NCBI RefSeq assembly: GCF_002157225.2
Contig: NZ_CP020038.1
Location: forward strand, 5,796,501-5,860,500
Direction of reading: 5' to 3'
DNA from: Agarilytica rhodophyticola
Lineage (GTDB): Bacteria; Pseudomonadota; Gammaproteobacteria; Pseudomonadales; Cellvibrionaceae
Length of the DNA stretch: 64,000 nucleotides
In this document: positions 53,923 through 62,621 of the stretch, in pieces
Numbering within the stretch: position 1 is the first letter of the stretch
Layout of the letters: the number at the start of each line of letters is the position of its first letter
Notes under the pieces: generated by a model
What the model saw: only the letters and a program-made list of their open reading frames with translations
What the model was told of the DNA's origin: nothing
The model's database searches: none
Position numbers and translations under genes: made by a program

Positions 53923-54429
53923 ATGTCTAACACATTTGCCACCGTTGAAGAAGTTATTAAAACGCTAGATCTCAGTGCTCATGTTGAAGGAGGATATTTC
54001 CGGCGAACTTATCAGGCGGAAGAACGCGATAGATTGAACACCGCAGAAGGCTCCCGCTTTTTACTCACATCTATTTATTATTTACTCACTAGAGATCAGA
54101 CTATAGGTCACTGGAATTTAAATAAATCAGATATTTTGCACTATTATCATTTGGGCGATCCTATTGAGTATACGTTAATCCATCCAGACGGACGTTTAGA
54201 AAAAATAGTTATGGGTTCAGATATTACATCTGGAGAGAAACTGCAACTTCACGTTAAAGGTGGTATTTGGAAACGAGCGAAACTGCTTAATTCTAATGCT
54301 GGCTATGGGCTTATAAGCGAAGCCGTATCCCCAGGTTTCGAATATGAAGATATGACCCTCGGTGATGTAGATAGGTTAAGCAAAATCTTTCCCCAACATG
54401 AAACCATTATCAAAGCGTACAATCAATAA
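53923..54429 (+). CDS. DUF985-type cupin protein
   Basis: A 168-residue single cupin of the Cupin_5/DUF985 family. VEGGYFRRTYQAEER, SIYYLLTRDQTIGHWNLNKS, DILHYYHLGDPIEYTLIHP and GFEYEDMTLGDVDRL are family blocks; GHWN and the HYYH motif are candidate metal ligands. Function of this family is not established. Its place between allantoinase and the amidase pair, where ureidoglycolate lyase or ureidoglycine aminohydrolase might stand, suggests a metal-dependent step on an allantoin product. It begins 20 bp after the allantoinase stop. Confidence 0.82.
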   Translation: MSNTFATVEEVIKTLDLSAHVEGGYFRRTYQAEERDRLNTAEGSRFLLTSIYYLLTRDQTIGHWNLNKSDILHYYHLGDPIEYTLIHPDGRLEKIVMGSDITSGEKLQLHVKGGIWKRAKLLNSNAGYGLISEAVSPGFEYEDMTLGDVDRLSKIFPQHETIIKAYNQ

Positions 54430-54444
54430 ACTAAAGGTGAATTA

Positions 54445-54744
54445 ATGAGTGCATTTGTCATTGTTGATATTGCCATTAAAAATGAAGTCGAATATAAGAA
54501 ATATATTGAATTGATTACATCATCTGTAGCCGAATATGGCGGTAGCTACCGTGTTCGAGGAGGTTCTCCGGAAACACTTGACGGAAGTTGGACAAGTGAA
54601 CGTATCGTCATTATGGAGTACCCAAATAGAGAAATAGCTAAAGCGTGGCTCAATGATGAAAAATTAAAAGCAATCCACAATATGCGACGTCAAAATGCCC
54701 ACTACTGTAATATGATTTTATGTGATGGTGTCACCGACAATTAA
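54445..54744 (+). CDS. DUF1330-domain protein
   Basis: A 99-residue ferredoxin-like alpha/beta protein. FVIVDIAIKNEVEYKKYIEL, SVAEYGGSYRVRGG and SERIVIMEYPNREIAKAWLN are the DUF1330 blocks, a small dimeric fold related to the Dabb/ABM group. Biochemical role is unknown. It is co-transcribed with the cupin 15 bp upstream and the AtzG-like gene 17 bp downstream. Confidence 0.85.
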   Translation: MSAFVIVDIAIKNEVEYKKYIELITSSVAEYGGSYRVRGGSPETLDGSWTSERIVIMEYPNREIAKAWLNDEKLKAIHNMRRQNAHYCNMILCDGVTDN

Positions 54745-54761
54745 TCACACAGGAGATATCT

Positions 54762-54956
54762 ATGACAAAAAAACACTTTGACTCAGCTTCATACTTAGCA
54801 TTTATGGCGCCTTGCATAGGTATAGAAATAAAAGAAGAATGGAAAGATGAGATCATAGGCCACCTTGATAATGCGGCAAAAATGGCGAATATAGTGGAAA
54901 ACGCGGATATAGATAAAGATAGCCTTGATTTGGCAAATACATACTCACCAGACTAA
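54762..54956 (+). CDS. AtzG/HpxX-like small subunit (DUF4089)
   Basis: A 64-residue helical protein (FDSASYLAFMAPCIGIEIKE, then WKDEIIGHLDNAAKMANIVE). This matches AtzG/HpxX proteins, GatC-like subunits that wrap around and stabilise an AtzE-type amidase. The gene lies 143 bp upstream of the amidase gene, wider than the usual few bases, so the pair may have a regulatory sequence between them. A GGAGA ribosome site precedes the ATG. Confidence 0.8.
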   Translation: MTKKHFDSASYLAFMAPCIGIEIKEEWKDEIIGHLDNAAKMANIVENADIDKDSLDLANTYSPD

Positions 54957-55099
54957 AACACACTTCTATTAATAGAGGTACGTGAAAAGTTTGTCTTAGC
55001 AATGCTAGGGCGTTGTCTTATAAGTTGTCTTATAAATAGTTGCACAATCAGCAAAACATAAGATAACAACTTTATATCAGAAATATAAAAGGTAAACCT

Positions 55100-56497
55100 G
55101 TGAACATTCCAGCTTTTATCCAGGCACACGAGATAGCGACGCACGTTAGTGAGAAAACACTAAGTGCAAAAGAGATTGTAAATCATTATCTAGAAAGAAT
55201 AGAAACACTCAACCCCTCATTAAACGCCTATAGCTCGATCCTTTCCCAAAGGGCAAAACAGCGAGCGGCGGAAATTGACCAGGATATCAGTCGTGGAATT
55301 AACCCGGGGCCCCTAGCCGGCGTCCCTTTCGCAGTTAAAAACTTGTTTGATATTGCCGGGGAAATAACTCTCGCCGGTTCTAAAATTAACGCTAATAATC
55401 CTCCGGCAAAAGTGGATGCCAAATTAATACAGCAACTGGAAAAAGCAGGCGCAATATTATTAGGTGGCTTATCAATGGGGGAATATGCTTACGATTTTAC
55501 TGGTGAGAATGCCCATTACGGTAATTGCGCTAATCCTTGGTCATTATCATCAATGAGTGGTGGTTCCTCTTCTGGATCCGGTTCGGCAACAGCAGCAGCA
55601 ATTGCCCCCCTTTCTCTCGGCTCTGACACCAATGGATCCATACGGGTACCCGCATCTCTATGTGGTATTTTCGGTTTAAAACCAACATATGGCCGGTTAA
55701 GCAGAACGGGAACTTATCCATTCTCTGACAGTCTCGATCATTTGGGCCCTCTCGCTCGCAGTGTAAAAGATTTAGCTTTGTGCTTTGATGCACTCCAAGG
55801 GTATGACAGTAAAGATCACGCCTGCATTAAGCGAGAAAATATAAATACTATTAATCTACTAGATCGGGGCATAGATGGGATGCGGATAAAAAGGGCCGTA
55901 GGCTATTTCAGTTGCCGTGATTTTCCGCAAGCTCAAGCTGCGATGGACAAAGTATGTCAAATATTGCACGTTAACGAGGAAATTGAATTACCAGGAACAC
56001 ATGAAGGTCGATCAGCAGCATACTTAATTACGAATGTTGAAGGCAGTGCATTACATAAAGCACACTTGCAAACACAAGCCGATAATTTTGATGCAGATAC
56101 TCGCTATCGTTTTATTGCAGGGGCCCTACTACCGGCCCAATGGTATATAAAAGCACAGCAGGTTCGGCTGTGGTACCGAAACCAAGTCCTACCTCTATTT
56201 AAAGATACAGATATCATTATTGCCCCAGCGACGCCTTGTACTGCACCAAAAATGGGAGAGAAAACCCTGACTATCGCTGGAGAAAAACAAGCTTTACGAC
56301 CAAATTTAGGCTATTTTACACAGCCATTTTCTGCTATCGGTTTACCCAGTTTAGTAATACCAACGTTAGATAAAGAAGCAAATATGCCAATTGGAATACA
56401 AGTTATAGCTGCCCCCTGGCGCGAAGATTTATGCTTTCAAGTAGCTTCGTATTTGGAGCGCGAGGGCTGCATATCGCACCAACCATCACTGTCATAG
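55100..56497 (+). CDS. AtzE/HpxY-family amidohydrolase (amidase signature)
   Basis: A 465-residue amidase-signature enzyme. The Ser-cisSer-Lys triad is visible: K80 in GVPFAVKNLFD, S156 in SMSGGSSSGSG and S180 in LGSDTNGSIRVPASLCGIFG. The AtzE branch includes 1-carboxybiuret hydrolase and HpxY of the oxalurate pathway. With AtzG-like, PucG-like and HpxW-like genes in the same cluster, a C-N bond in oxalurate or a related ureido acid is a fair substrate. Exact chemistry within this branch is debated. A two-way terminator follows. Confidence 0.83.
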   Translation: MNIPAFIQAHEIATHVSEKTLSAKEIVNHYLERIETLNPSLNAYSSILSQRAKQRAAEIDQDISRGINPGPLAGVPFAVKNLFDIAGEITLAGSKINANNPPAKVDAKLIQQLEKAGAILLGGLSMGEYAYDFTGENAHYGNCANPWSLSSMSGGSSSGSGSATAAAIAPLSLGSDTNGSIRVPASLCGIFGLKPTYGRLSRTGTYPFSDSLDHLGPLARSVKDLALCFDALQGYDSKDHACIKRENINTINLLDRGIDGMRIKRAVGYFSCRDFPQAQAAMDKVCQILHVNEEIELPGTHEGRSAAYLITNVEGSALHKAHLQTQADNFDADTRYRFIAGALLPAQWYIKAQQVRLWYRNQVLPLFKDTDIIIAPATPCTAPKMGEKTLTIAGEKQALRPNLGYFTQPFSAIGLPSLVIPTLDKEANMPIGIQVIAAPWREDLCFQVASYLEREGCISHQPSLS

Positions 56498-56581
56498 CAA
56501 AGTTATACCATGGCCTGCTGACATTGAGTTTGTCGTTGCCAAAGCTGCCTCAATAAACCTCAGATTTTTCTCTAGCCCAAA

Positions 56582-56609
56582 AAAAAGCGACTTAAATAAG
56601 TCGCTTTTT
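56582..56609. terminator. Bidirectional terminator between amidase and ExbD genes
   Basis: AAAAAGCGACTTA and TAAGTCGCTTTTT form a perfect 13-bp stem with a 2-base loop and A/T runs on both sides, the usual form of a shared terminator for convergent genes. Confidence 0.85.
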
Positions 56610-56633
56610 ATATAAAGTAAACTCAATTGTTAC

Positions 56634-57053
56634 TTATTCAGTATATGGAACCAAAGAGACATTAAAAATCTTGGCTTCACGTGCGGCATCAGCAATCGCA
56701 ACGTAGGTTTCCGCAGTAGATTGCTCGTGAGCGCGAACAACCACACCACCTTCTGGATTTTCAGCAGATTTCTGAGCAATCAATGAACGTACAGCACGAA
56801 TATCGACACGGCGCTGATCAATATAGATTTCATCTGTTGAATTAACAGAAATAAGGATATTTTTTGACTCAGCATCTGGTGGAGGTGGCTGATCATTATC
56901 TTCTGGAACATTAACACCAATAGACTTTTCTTTAATAAAAGATGCTGTCACGATAAAGAAGATAAGCATGATGAAAACCACATCGAGCATTGGGGTTAAA
57001 TCAATCTCAGCTTTATCTTCAGCTTCAACCTTGTTTCTTTTTCTACGACTCAC
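56634..57053 (-). CDS. exbD: ExbD/TolR-type biopolymer transport protein
   Basis: A 139-residue single-span protein. AEIDLTPMLDVVFIMLIFF is the family start, with the essential Asp (D24) inside the membrane helix (residues ~21-43). The C-terminal periplasmic domain includes EIYIDQRRVDIRAV and GVVVRAHEQSTAETYVAIAD. ExbD forms, with ExbB, the proton-driven stator that energises TonB. No exbB or tonB gene is adjacent, and the downstream neighbour is convergent, so this is an orphan copy, possibly one of several. The upstream 297-bp gap carries no other gene. Confidence 0.87.
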   Translation of the reverse strand: MSRRKRNKVEAEDKAEIDLTPMLDVVFIMLIFFIVTASFIKEKSIGVNVPEDNDQPPPPDAESKNILISVNSTDEIYIDQRRVDIRAVRSLIAQKSAENPEGGVVVRAHEQSTAETYVAIADAAREAKIFNVSLVPYTE

Positions 57054-57350
57054 CTTTAATTCTCCACAATAGTATACCGTGCGTGCTTGTGCGCTTGTTC
57101 ATTCAGTAGGCGCCTGAGGCCCCCCAAGCCGGCAACAGCTTCGTAGCTTGATGCCAATCAAAAGAACGATACTAACATGTGTCATCGATAGACTCTATCC
57201 TAAAACACTATTATCTACCTTGGATTACGCATTACCACGCTCAAAACGTTCACTTTTTATACAAAAATAGCTATCACAACACTATCTGCGCGTACTGAAG
57301 TCCTTTTCTTATTGCTATAAAGGATAAAACTGTTCGTTTTTGATCATTTC

Positions 57351-58433
57351 TTACTCATCACGAATACTGCCATCTTGTTCAAATGGAAGGGGTAACTGTT
57401 CGTATGAAGATGGAGATAGCCGATAGCCAACACCAATTAACCTTACTGGTTTTTGCTGGCGTTGCCAGCCTGCGGATAATAAATGATGAAAACGCTCATT
57501 GTTTTTACCTTTGTTATCGGTAGCCGCTGACTCGATAGTGGTAATCGAGAAATCATTAAATTTAATTTTTACAAATAGTTTTTTAATCATTAAAGACGAA
57601 TCTAATTTCTCGAAACGTTCGTCTAGAGAAAGTAAAAGCTCTTCGAGGTTGGGAAAAATACTCTCCAAGTTGTGCATATCGCTGGCATAAGTACGCTCAA
57701 CACTAATTGATTTTCTATCCGACTTAGAGTCGATCCCCCTTTCGTCTATACCATATGACATTTCGTAAAGTCGCCGTCCAAATGTGCCAAAAAGACGAAC
57801 CATAGTACTCAATTCCAATTTTTGTATATCCGCGCATGTGAAAATACCTCTCCCAGCAAGTTTTTTCGCTGTCACCGGCCCAACTCCAGGCAGTTTTTTG
57901 ACAGATAATGGCAATACAAAACTATCAACTTGCTTTGGGGAAATCACATATAAACCATCTGGCTTATCCCAATCACTTGCAATTTTTGCAAGATATTTAA
58001 CTGGTGCAACACCCGCAGAAACAGAAATTTTTAACTTTTCAAATACTTTTTCCTTAATTTCTTTAGCAATGAAAGTGGCGCTGCCTCCACAAAGTGTTGA
58101 ATCTGAAACATCAAGATAAGCCTCGTCTAGAGAGAGTGGTTCTATTTTATCTGTGTAATTAGAAAAAATTTCTCTCATAGACAAAGAATATTCTCTATAA
58201 AGAGACATTCTTGGTGGGAGAATTCGTAAAGATGGACATAACTTTAAAGCCATTGCAGAAGACATGGCACTGTGTATACCAAATTTACGTGCTTCGTAAT
58301 TGCACGTTGCAATAACACCACGTGAATTTGGATTACCCCCAACGGCGATAGGTAATAACTTCAGTTCGGGATTTTCGCGTATTTCAACAGAAGCGTAAAA
58401 ACTATCAGCATCGATATGAATGATTTTTTTCAT
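57351..58433 (-). CDS. dinB: DNA polymerase IV (Y-family translesion polymerase)
   Basis: A 360-residue Y-family polymerase. Active-site blocks: IIHIDADSFYASVE (D8), SLDEAYLDVSD (D103, E104), and YLAKIASDWDKPDGLYV. A helix-hairpin-helix follows (KKLPGVGPVTAKKL), then the little-finger domain. The C-terminal EQLPLPF is a beta-clamp-binding motif. It copies past damaged bases with low fidelity. I see no LexA-type box in the short upstream sequence. Confidence 0.95.
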   Translation of the reverse strand: MKKIIHIDADSFYASVEIRENPELKLLPIAVGGNPNSRGVIATCNYEARKFGIHSAMSSAMALKLCPSLRILPPRMSLYREYSLSMREIFSNYTDKIEPLSLDEAYLDVSDSTLCGGSATFIAKEIKEKVFEKLKISVSAGVAPVKYLAKIASDWDKPDGLYVISPKQVDSFVLPLSVKKLPGVGPVTAKKLAGRGIFTCADIQKLELSTMVRLFGTFGRRLYEMSYGIDERGIDSKSDRKSISVERTYASDMHNLESIFPNLEELLLSLDERFEKLDSSLMIKKLFVKIKFNDFSITTIESAATDNKGKNNERFHHLLSAGWQRQQKPVRLIGVGYRLSPSSYEQLPLPFEQDGSIRDE

Positions 58434-58757
58434 ATTTTGACATAGAAACTCTTAACACTAATTGAATTACACCTGACGGCACGTATTTTTTGGCTGGCCG
58501 AGGAACACCAACGACTTTCAGTCATTCTAAATGAGTGTCTATTAACGATGCTAGATAGAAAAATGATATCAGCCACCAAAGTTTGCTTTTAAAAACGCCG
58601 CTCGTGGTTACTCACCCATTATTTACACTTGTATAGGTACAGATAACTGGAGCAATGTACAAAAACTTAAGAATAAGAGAGTTTGAGCGAGATATCTTTA
58701 CAGGAACGTAGAATATAAGCATCAAGCAGGGACAATTATCCAGAAGGCTATAACCTC

Positions 58758-58806
58758 GGAGCCATTGCCGATAAGCACAGGAAGTGCTGTATTAGAGCGC
58801 AGATGG
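58758..58806 (+). repeat. Diverged copy of the ~48-bp repeat
   Basis: It starts GGAGCCATTGCCGATAAG and has GTGCTGTATTAGAGCG inside, aligning along its full length with the two copies at 58923 and 58971 with scattered mismatches. It is separated from them by 116 bp. Confidence 0.65.
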
Positions 58807-58922
58807 TAGATTTGAGCAGATATTTTTGGGTAATAGTATTTTGGTAGCGAAGAAAAGCATTAGCATTGGTGTTAACAGACTTTAGATTACAGATTTAACA
58901 ACAAAAATTATTAAGGCAACGA

Positions 58923-59018
58923 GGAGCAATTGCTGATAAGTACAAGGAGATGCTGTATTAGAGTAATACAGGAGCAATTGCCGATAAGTACAAGGAGGCG
59001 ATGTATTAGAGCAATGCA
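58923..59018 (+). repeat. Tandem pair of ~48-bp repeats
   Basis: Unit 1 (58923-58970) and unit 2 (58971-59018) both start GGAGCAATTG and contain GATAAGTACAAGGAG and GTATTAGAG, then end near AATACA/AATGCA. A third, truncated start (GGAGCAAGAAC) follows at 59019. No coding potential was seen across the units. Confidence 0.7.
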
Positions 59019-59956
59019 GGAGCAAGAACAGTGCTGGCACAATTGCCAAAATAACTTAAGTTACCTCCCAGTGGCTTAGGCTAAAGGCCCATTTGTGGTA
59101 ATTAGCGCTTTTGGGAATGAACAAGAGCGGTCAAATTAGTACAAAATAACCTTAAAGCGAGTTTCAGAATCTACTTCTACAATTTCTGCCTGGAAACCTT
59201 GATACTTGAAGAGCGAAATATGGTGTTATTTAATCCCCTAAAGAGGAAATATCAGATTTTGATCCAAATTATTCGTGCTCAGAAGTAAAGTAAATTGTAT
59301 TTCTTAGCCCAAATGACTCAATTTAATAAGTTTACCCCTTTAAAAAACTAAATTTGATCAAATAATTGACAGATTTTATCTAAAAAAGGGAGTTATCTAG
59401 CTTATCTGGAACCAAATATCTGCTCCCTGAGGAAACAAAATATTAAATCGGCAAATTAATCATTTGCTTACGACAATCGATATATCAGGTGTTTGAATTT
59501 AAATATTTTCATATTTTTAGAGTTCATACTCCAAAGATAATTAAAAAAAACGACTCCAAGAACAAATCCGAAGGATTAAACTGAGTTTCTCAAAGCAAAA
59601 CGGGGTTTTGAAATTAAAAATCTATGTAACAAAGCAACTTTTTTGTAGTTTTCGAAGTAAACTTATTTATGTCTACTTTTTTTACACAGCAGTTAATAAA
59701 ACTAACCTTCGACAGTAAAAAAACTTTTAGATTTTTAAGCCAAAAAAACAAAGCTTTAATGTAAAATTAATACATACAAAATTGTTGCGAATGTATTTTT
59801 TAAATGAAAAATTTAAAAAAAGTCGCCGGATAATAAAAAAAACATCAAAAAATCAAAAAAAACCTTTAAAATTCACTAAAAAGGGTTGAATTTTTCTTGT
59901 TATTTCGTAATGTAGTGCTACAACTTCTATAACTGCAAATAAAAAAGGGTAAAATC

Positions 59957-60802
59957 ATGGCTGGTCGTAAAGCAAAAGTGGTAGATCAAGTGGCTGATCT
60001 CGAAAAAGAATTGGCTGCATTGAGAGCCAAATTGGATAAAGCACGTGCACTTGAAGTTAAGTCTGCACAGGCTACTGCTACTTCAACAGCTAAAACAGCT
60101 GCTGCTGCTGCTAAAAAAGCTGCTGCTGCTAAAGCTAAAGTAGCTACTATACGTAAAAAGAAAAAGTCTGCTGCTCAAGCAACTCAACTTGCTGCCGCAC
60201 GTAAAGCAGCAACTGAAGCAACCGCAACTGCTGCAGAAGCAAAAAAAGCTGCATCTGAGGCAAAAGCAGTTGCATCTAAAGTAACCGCAGATGCAAAAGC
60301 TGCTGATGCTGCCGCTAAAGCAATTGCTCGTGAAGAAGCAGCTCGTAAGAAGAAAGCCGATGCTGCCGCTAAAGCTGCTGCTAAAAAAGAAGCAATAAAA
60401 GAGAAAGCTGCTGCTAAAAAAGCCGCTGCAAAAGCAAAAGCTGACGCAAAGAAAGCTGCCGCTAAAGCAAAAGCTGATGCCAAGAAAGCTGCTGCAAAAG
60501 AAAAAGCTGCTGCTAAAAAAGCCGCTGCTAAAACTAAAAAAGCTCCTGCAGGTCGTGGTCGTCCTGCCGCTTCTGCTGCCAAAAAGGCACCAGCGGGGCG
60601 TCGTGGCCGTCCGGCTAAAGCAGAAAAAGCTCCTGCAACCGCTGCACAACCTAAAAAACGTGGTAGACCTGCAGCAAGTAAAACTCCTGCAAAAGCGAAA
60701 CCTGCAGCGTCAGCTAAACGCGGTAGACCAGCGGCAGCAAAAACCGCAGCACCTAAAGCAGCTGGAACAAAACGTCGCGGTCGTCCACCTAAGACTGCAT
60801 AA
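59957..60802 (+). CDS. Lys/Ala-rich AT-hook protein, AlgP/histone H1-like
   Basis: A 281-residue protein. Residues 1-35 look like a short coiled coil (VVDQVADLEKELAALRAKLD). Residues ~40-185 are almost only Ala and Lys, with repeated AAAKK/AKAKADAKK units that would form a charged helix or disordered tail. From ~190 onward five AT-hook-like GRP motifs occur (GRGRPAAS, RRGRPAKAE, KRGRPAASK, KRGRPAAAK, RRGRPPKTA), which bind the minor groove of AT-rich DNA. AlgP (AlgR3) of Pseudomonas, a regulator of alginate genes, has the same build. The coding DNA is internally repetitive. A terminator follows. Confidence 0.85.
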   Translation: MAGRKAKVVDQVADLEKELAALRAKLDKARALEVKSAQATATSTAKTAAAAAKKAAAAKAKVATIRKKKKSAAQATQLAAARKAATEATATAAEAKKAASEAKAVASKVTADAKAADAAAKAIAREEAARKKKADAAAKAAAKKEAIKEKAAAKKAAAKAKADAKKAAAKAKADAKKAAAKEKAAAKKAAAKTKKAPAGRGRPAASAAKKAPAGRRGRPAKAEKAPATAAQPKKRGRPAASKTPAKAKPAASAKRGRPAAAKTAAPKAAGTKRRGRPPKTA

Positions 60803-60822
60803 GTTTAGTTAGAAAGTTCCAC

Positions 60823-60857
60823 AAAAGGCCGCTATAGTAATATAGTGGCTTTTTTTT
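60823..60857 (+). terminator. Intrinsic terminator after the AT-hook gene
   Basis: AAAAGGCCGCTATA and TATAGTGGCTTTT form a stem with G-T pairs and a GTAA loop, ending in a run of eight T residues, 20 bp after the stop at 60802. Confidence 0.85.
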
Positions 60858-61381
60858 GCTCAAAAATGTTAAAAAACACATCTAATTATTTCTACTTCTA
60901 TAACAATCAAATGGAAATCGATCTGGATCCAGTGTCTGTCAACATGGCAAGACATTGAGTAAACAACTAACTACAGAAAGATTACATACAAATAAATACT
61001 TATTCGGTTCGAAACATCGGCTTTGACGCCTTTTGCCTACCTCATCTTAAAAAGATTAAAACCTGTTTCAATATATACAAAAACTATTATTTGAAAGCAC
61101 AAAGTTCCTAGAGTTTTATAGCTGTCTTAAGGTTTAAATGGAAATAAACCAACTAAACTAAAAACCAAAACTTAGGGAAATATCAGTTGAACGAGCAAAA
61201 ATACACCCAATATCTAGTTGGTTAACATTGATTCCTTACAAAAACGCTCCTAAATGACCTTTTAAAGGTATTTTCCAATACTAGGAAAGCTCAAAAACCA
61301 TGATTTTTTTGCATGAAAACAAAATTAAATGACAAAAAAGACTATAAATCTCCAAATTGGATCGTTAACTTCATGTAAAAC
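60858..61381. other. Gene-free AT-rich region between terminator and secreted-protein gene
   Basis: About 520 bp of A/T-rich sequence without a supported gene, clear hairpin or repeat. Confidence 0.5.
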
Positions 61382-61990
61382 TTAATCACTCTTTCTAGGA
61401 GAAATACGTACTGATAAAGCATCTTCAGGCCCAAATGAACAAAAAGCCCGATAACGTAAAGGAGCACCATAACCATCTTTTGCATCAAAATTTGCGACAA
61501 AATGAACTTTTGCTTCTTCGTAAACTTTTGGTTTAACTGGTAATTCCGTAACCCACTCCATATCTTTGATTAACTTAACTTTACTTTTCACTGCCTCTTC
61601 GCATAAAGACCACAAATGTAATTTACGCGCTTCAATTTCTTCAACATTGATCTCTTTATGACTAGTGAGCGGTTTAAATGTCAAGCCATCGACCATTTCA
61701 TTGTAACTACGACCATCATGTTTGCGACATAAAATACGGTAAATTGGGTGATCTTCCCTGCTCTGATCAATATCAATAGTACCGCGTAACACTGTTTTAC
61801 AATGTTCTAGAGCTTCGACAACACGCGCAGCTTCTTTTAAATCCAGAAATAAGACATTGTATTTCGTTGGCAGCCACAAACGTTTTTCGTCAACAGCATA
61901 AACCGGACGTAAACATAAACCCACAATAAGATAAGCTGTTAAGAAGAAGCTCTTAACGAATTTTTTGGATTTTTCCTGAAGCCATTGCAT
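61382..61990 (-). CDS. Secreted protein of unknown function overlapping a PilZ gene
   Basis: A 202-residue protein from the ATG at 61990; upstream in-frame ATGs up to 62068 would only lengthen the overlap with the PilZ gene. The signal peptide (KKFVKSFFLTAYLIVGLCLR, cut after VYA) shows export. The mature part has a LDLKEAARVVEALEHCKTVL helix, then cysteines near residues 66, 85, 129 and 187 (LEHCKTV, RILCRKH, LWSLCEEA, RAFCSFGP) and a conserved-looking DGLTFKPLTSHKEINVEEIE. No family is recognised. The reading frame overlaps the end of the PilZ gene by 38 bp, so translation may be coupled. Confidence 0.7.
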   Translation of the reverse strand: MQWLQEKSKKFVKSFFLTAYLIVGLCLRPVYAVDEKRLWLPTKYNVLFLDLKEAARVVEALEHCKTVLRGTIDIDQSREDHPIYRILCRKHDGRSYNEMVDGLTFKPLTSHKEINVEEIEARKLHLWSLCEEAVKSKVKLIKDMEWVTELPVKPKVYEEAKVHFVANFDAKDGYGAPLRYRAFCSFGPEDALSVRISPRKSD

Positions 61991-62621
61991 TGAAAATAAA
62001 ACCATAAAGTAGAAGCATTGTATTCTCATCTTGCTCATAAAACTCGATACCGTACTTAAAGTTTCCATTCTTAAGCTGCTTAGCCTTGATAATTTTCCCT
62101 CTAATAGACAAAATACGCTGAATTTTCTTTACGATAAATTTAGCCTTTATATTAATCTCATCATCGCGATCCCCTAAAAGCTCATCCGTCCCTAAGGCCG
62201 CTCCTTGTTCACTTATGTCTAGGATTTGCCCCGAAATATCAACGTATTGAGGGTTAGTGATATTAGAAACAAGTGCAGGAAGAGAAATTTTGGCGCGAAT
62301 GGATGAGCGAATACGCATGAATTTTATTTTGCCGGGAAAATCTACATAGATTAGAGGTAAGGGAACTTCAGCAATATACAATACATTAGTGGAAAAAACG
62401 GCAATACCATCGCTTAGCATAATTCTAAATACGAGTTGTTCTCCCTCATGAATACCGAATTCAGCGAGTTCTGCGGCTGACACAATTAAACATTCATCAG
62501 GAATCGCACCGATGACATAGGTATTTGCAAATGACTTATCTGCAGATTTTTGTGGTAAAACTTCGATCGTCTGCCCCATTTCCAAAGCTAGATCATCAAA
62601 GTTTAAATATTCTTCATTCAT
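61953..62621 (-). CDS. PilZ-domain protein with YcgR-like N-terminus (c-di-GMP receptor)
   Basis: A 222-residue protein. Residues ~10-105 resemble the YcgR N-terminal domain (GQTIEVLPQ, NTYVIGAIPDECLIVS, GEQLVFRIMLSDG). Residues ~108-215 form the PilZ domain with the c-di-GMP signature: basic MRIRSSIRAKI (RxxxR) and DISEQGAALG (DxSxxG). The two arginines and the Asp-Ser-Gly are intact, so binding is likely. YcgR-like proteins slow the flagellar motor or regulate adhesion when c-di-GMP is high. The downstream gene for a secreted protein overlaps its 3' end. Confidence 0.85.
   Translation of the reverse strand: MNEEYLNFDDLALEMGQTIEVLPQKSADKSFANTYVIGAIPDECLIVSAAELAEFGIHEGEQLVFRIMLSDGIAVFSTNVLYIAEVPLPLIYVDFPGKIKFMRIRSSIRAKISLPALVSNITNPQYVDISGQILDISEQGAALGTDELLGDRDDEINIKAKFIVKKIQRILSIRGKIIKAKQLKNGNFKYGIEFYEQDENTMLLLYGFIFNAMASGKIQKIR

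Larger units (their letters stand above)
58434..59956. other. 1.5-kb gene-free region with degenerate repeats and AT-rich right half
   Basis: No convincing gene is present on either strand. The left part contains three ~48-bp repeat copies (58758-58806, 58923-58970, 58971-59018). From about 59340 to 59956 the sequence is extremely A/T rich with long A-runs before the AT-hook gene. No ribosome site other than a weak AAAAAAGGG stretch before 59957 was seen. Confidence 0.55.

Noticed and set aside
58434-58560. SOS (LexA) box upstream of dinB
   Set aside because: I could not find a CTGT-N8-ACAG pattern near the start.
60083-60649. 188-residue minus-strand Cys/Ser/Phe-rich frame
   Set aside because: A mirror of the Ala/Lys-rich coding repeats of the AT-hook gene; composition is an artefact of the repeats.
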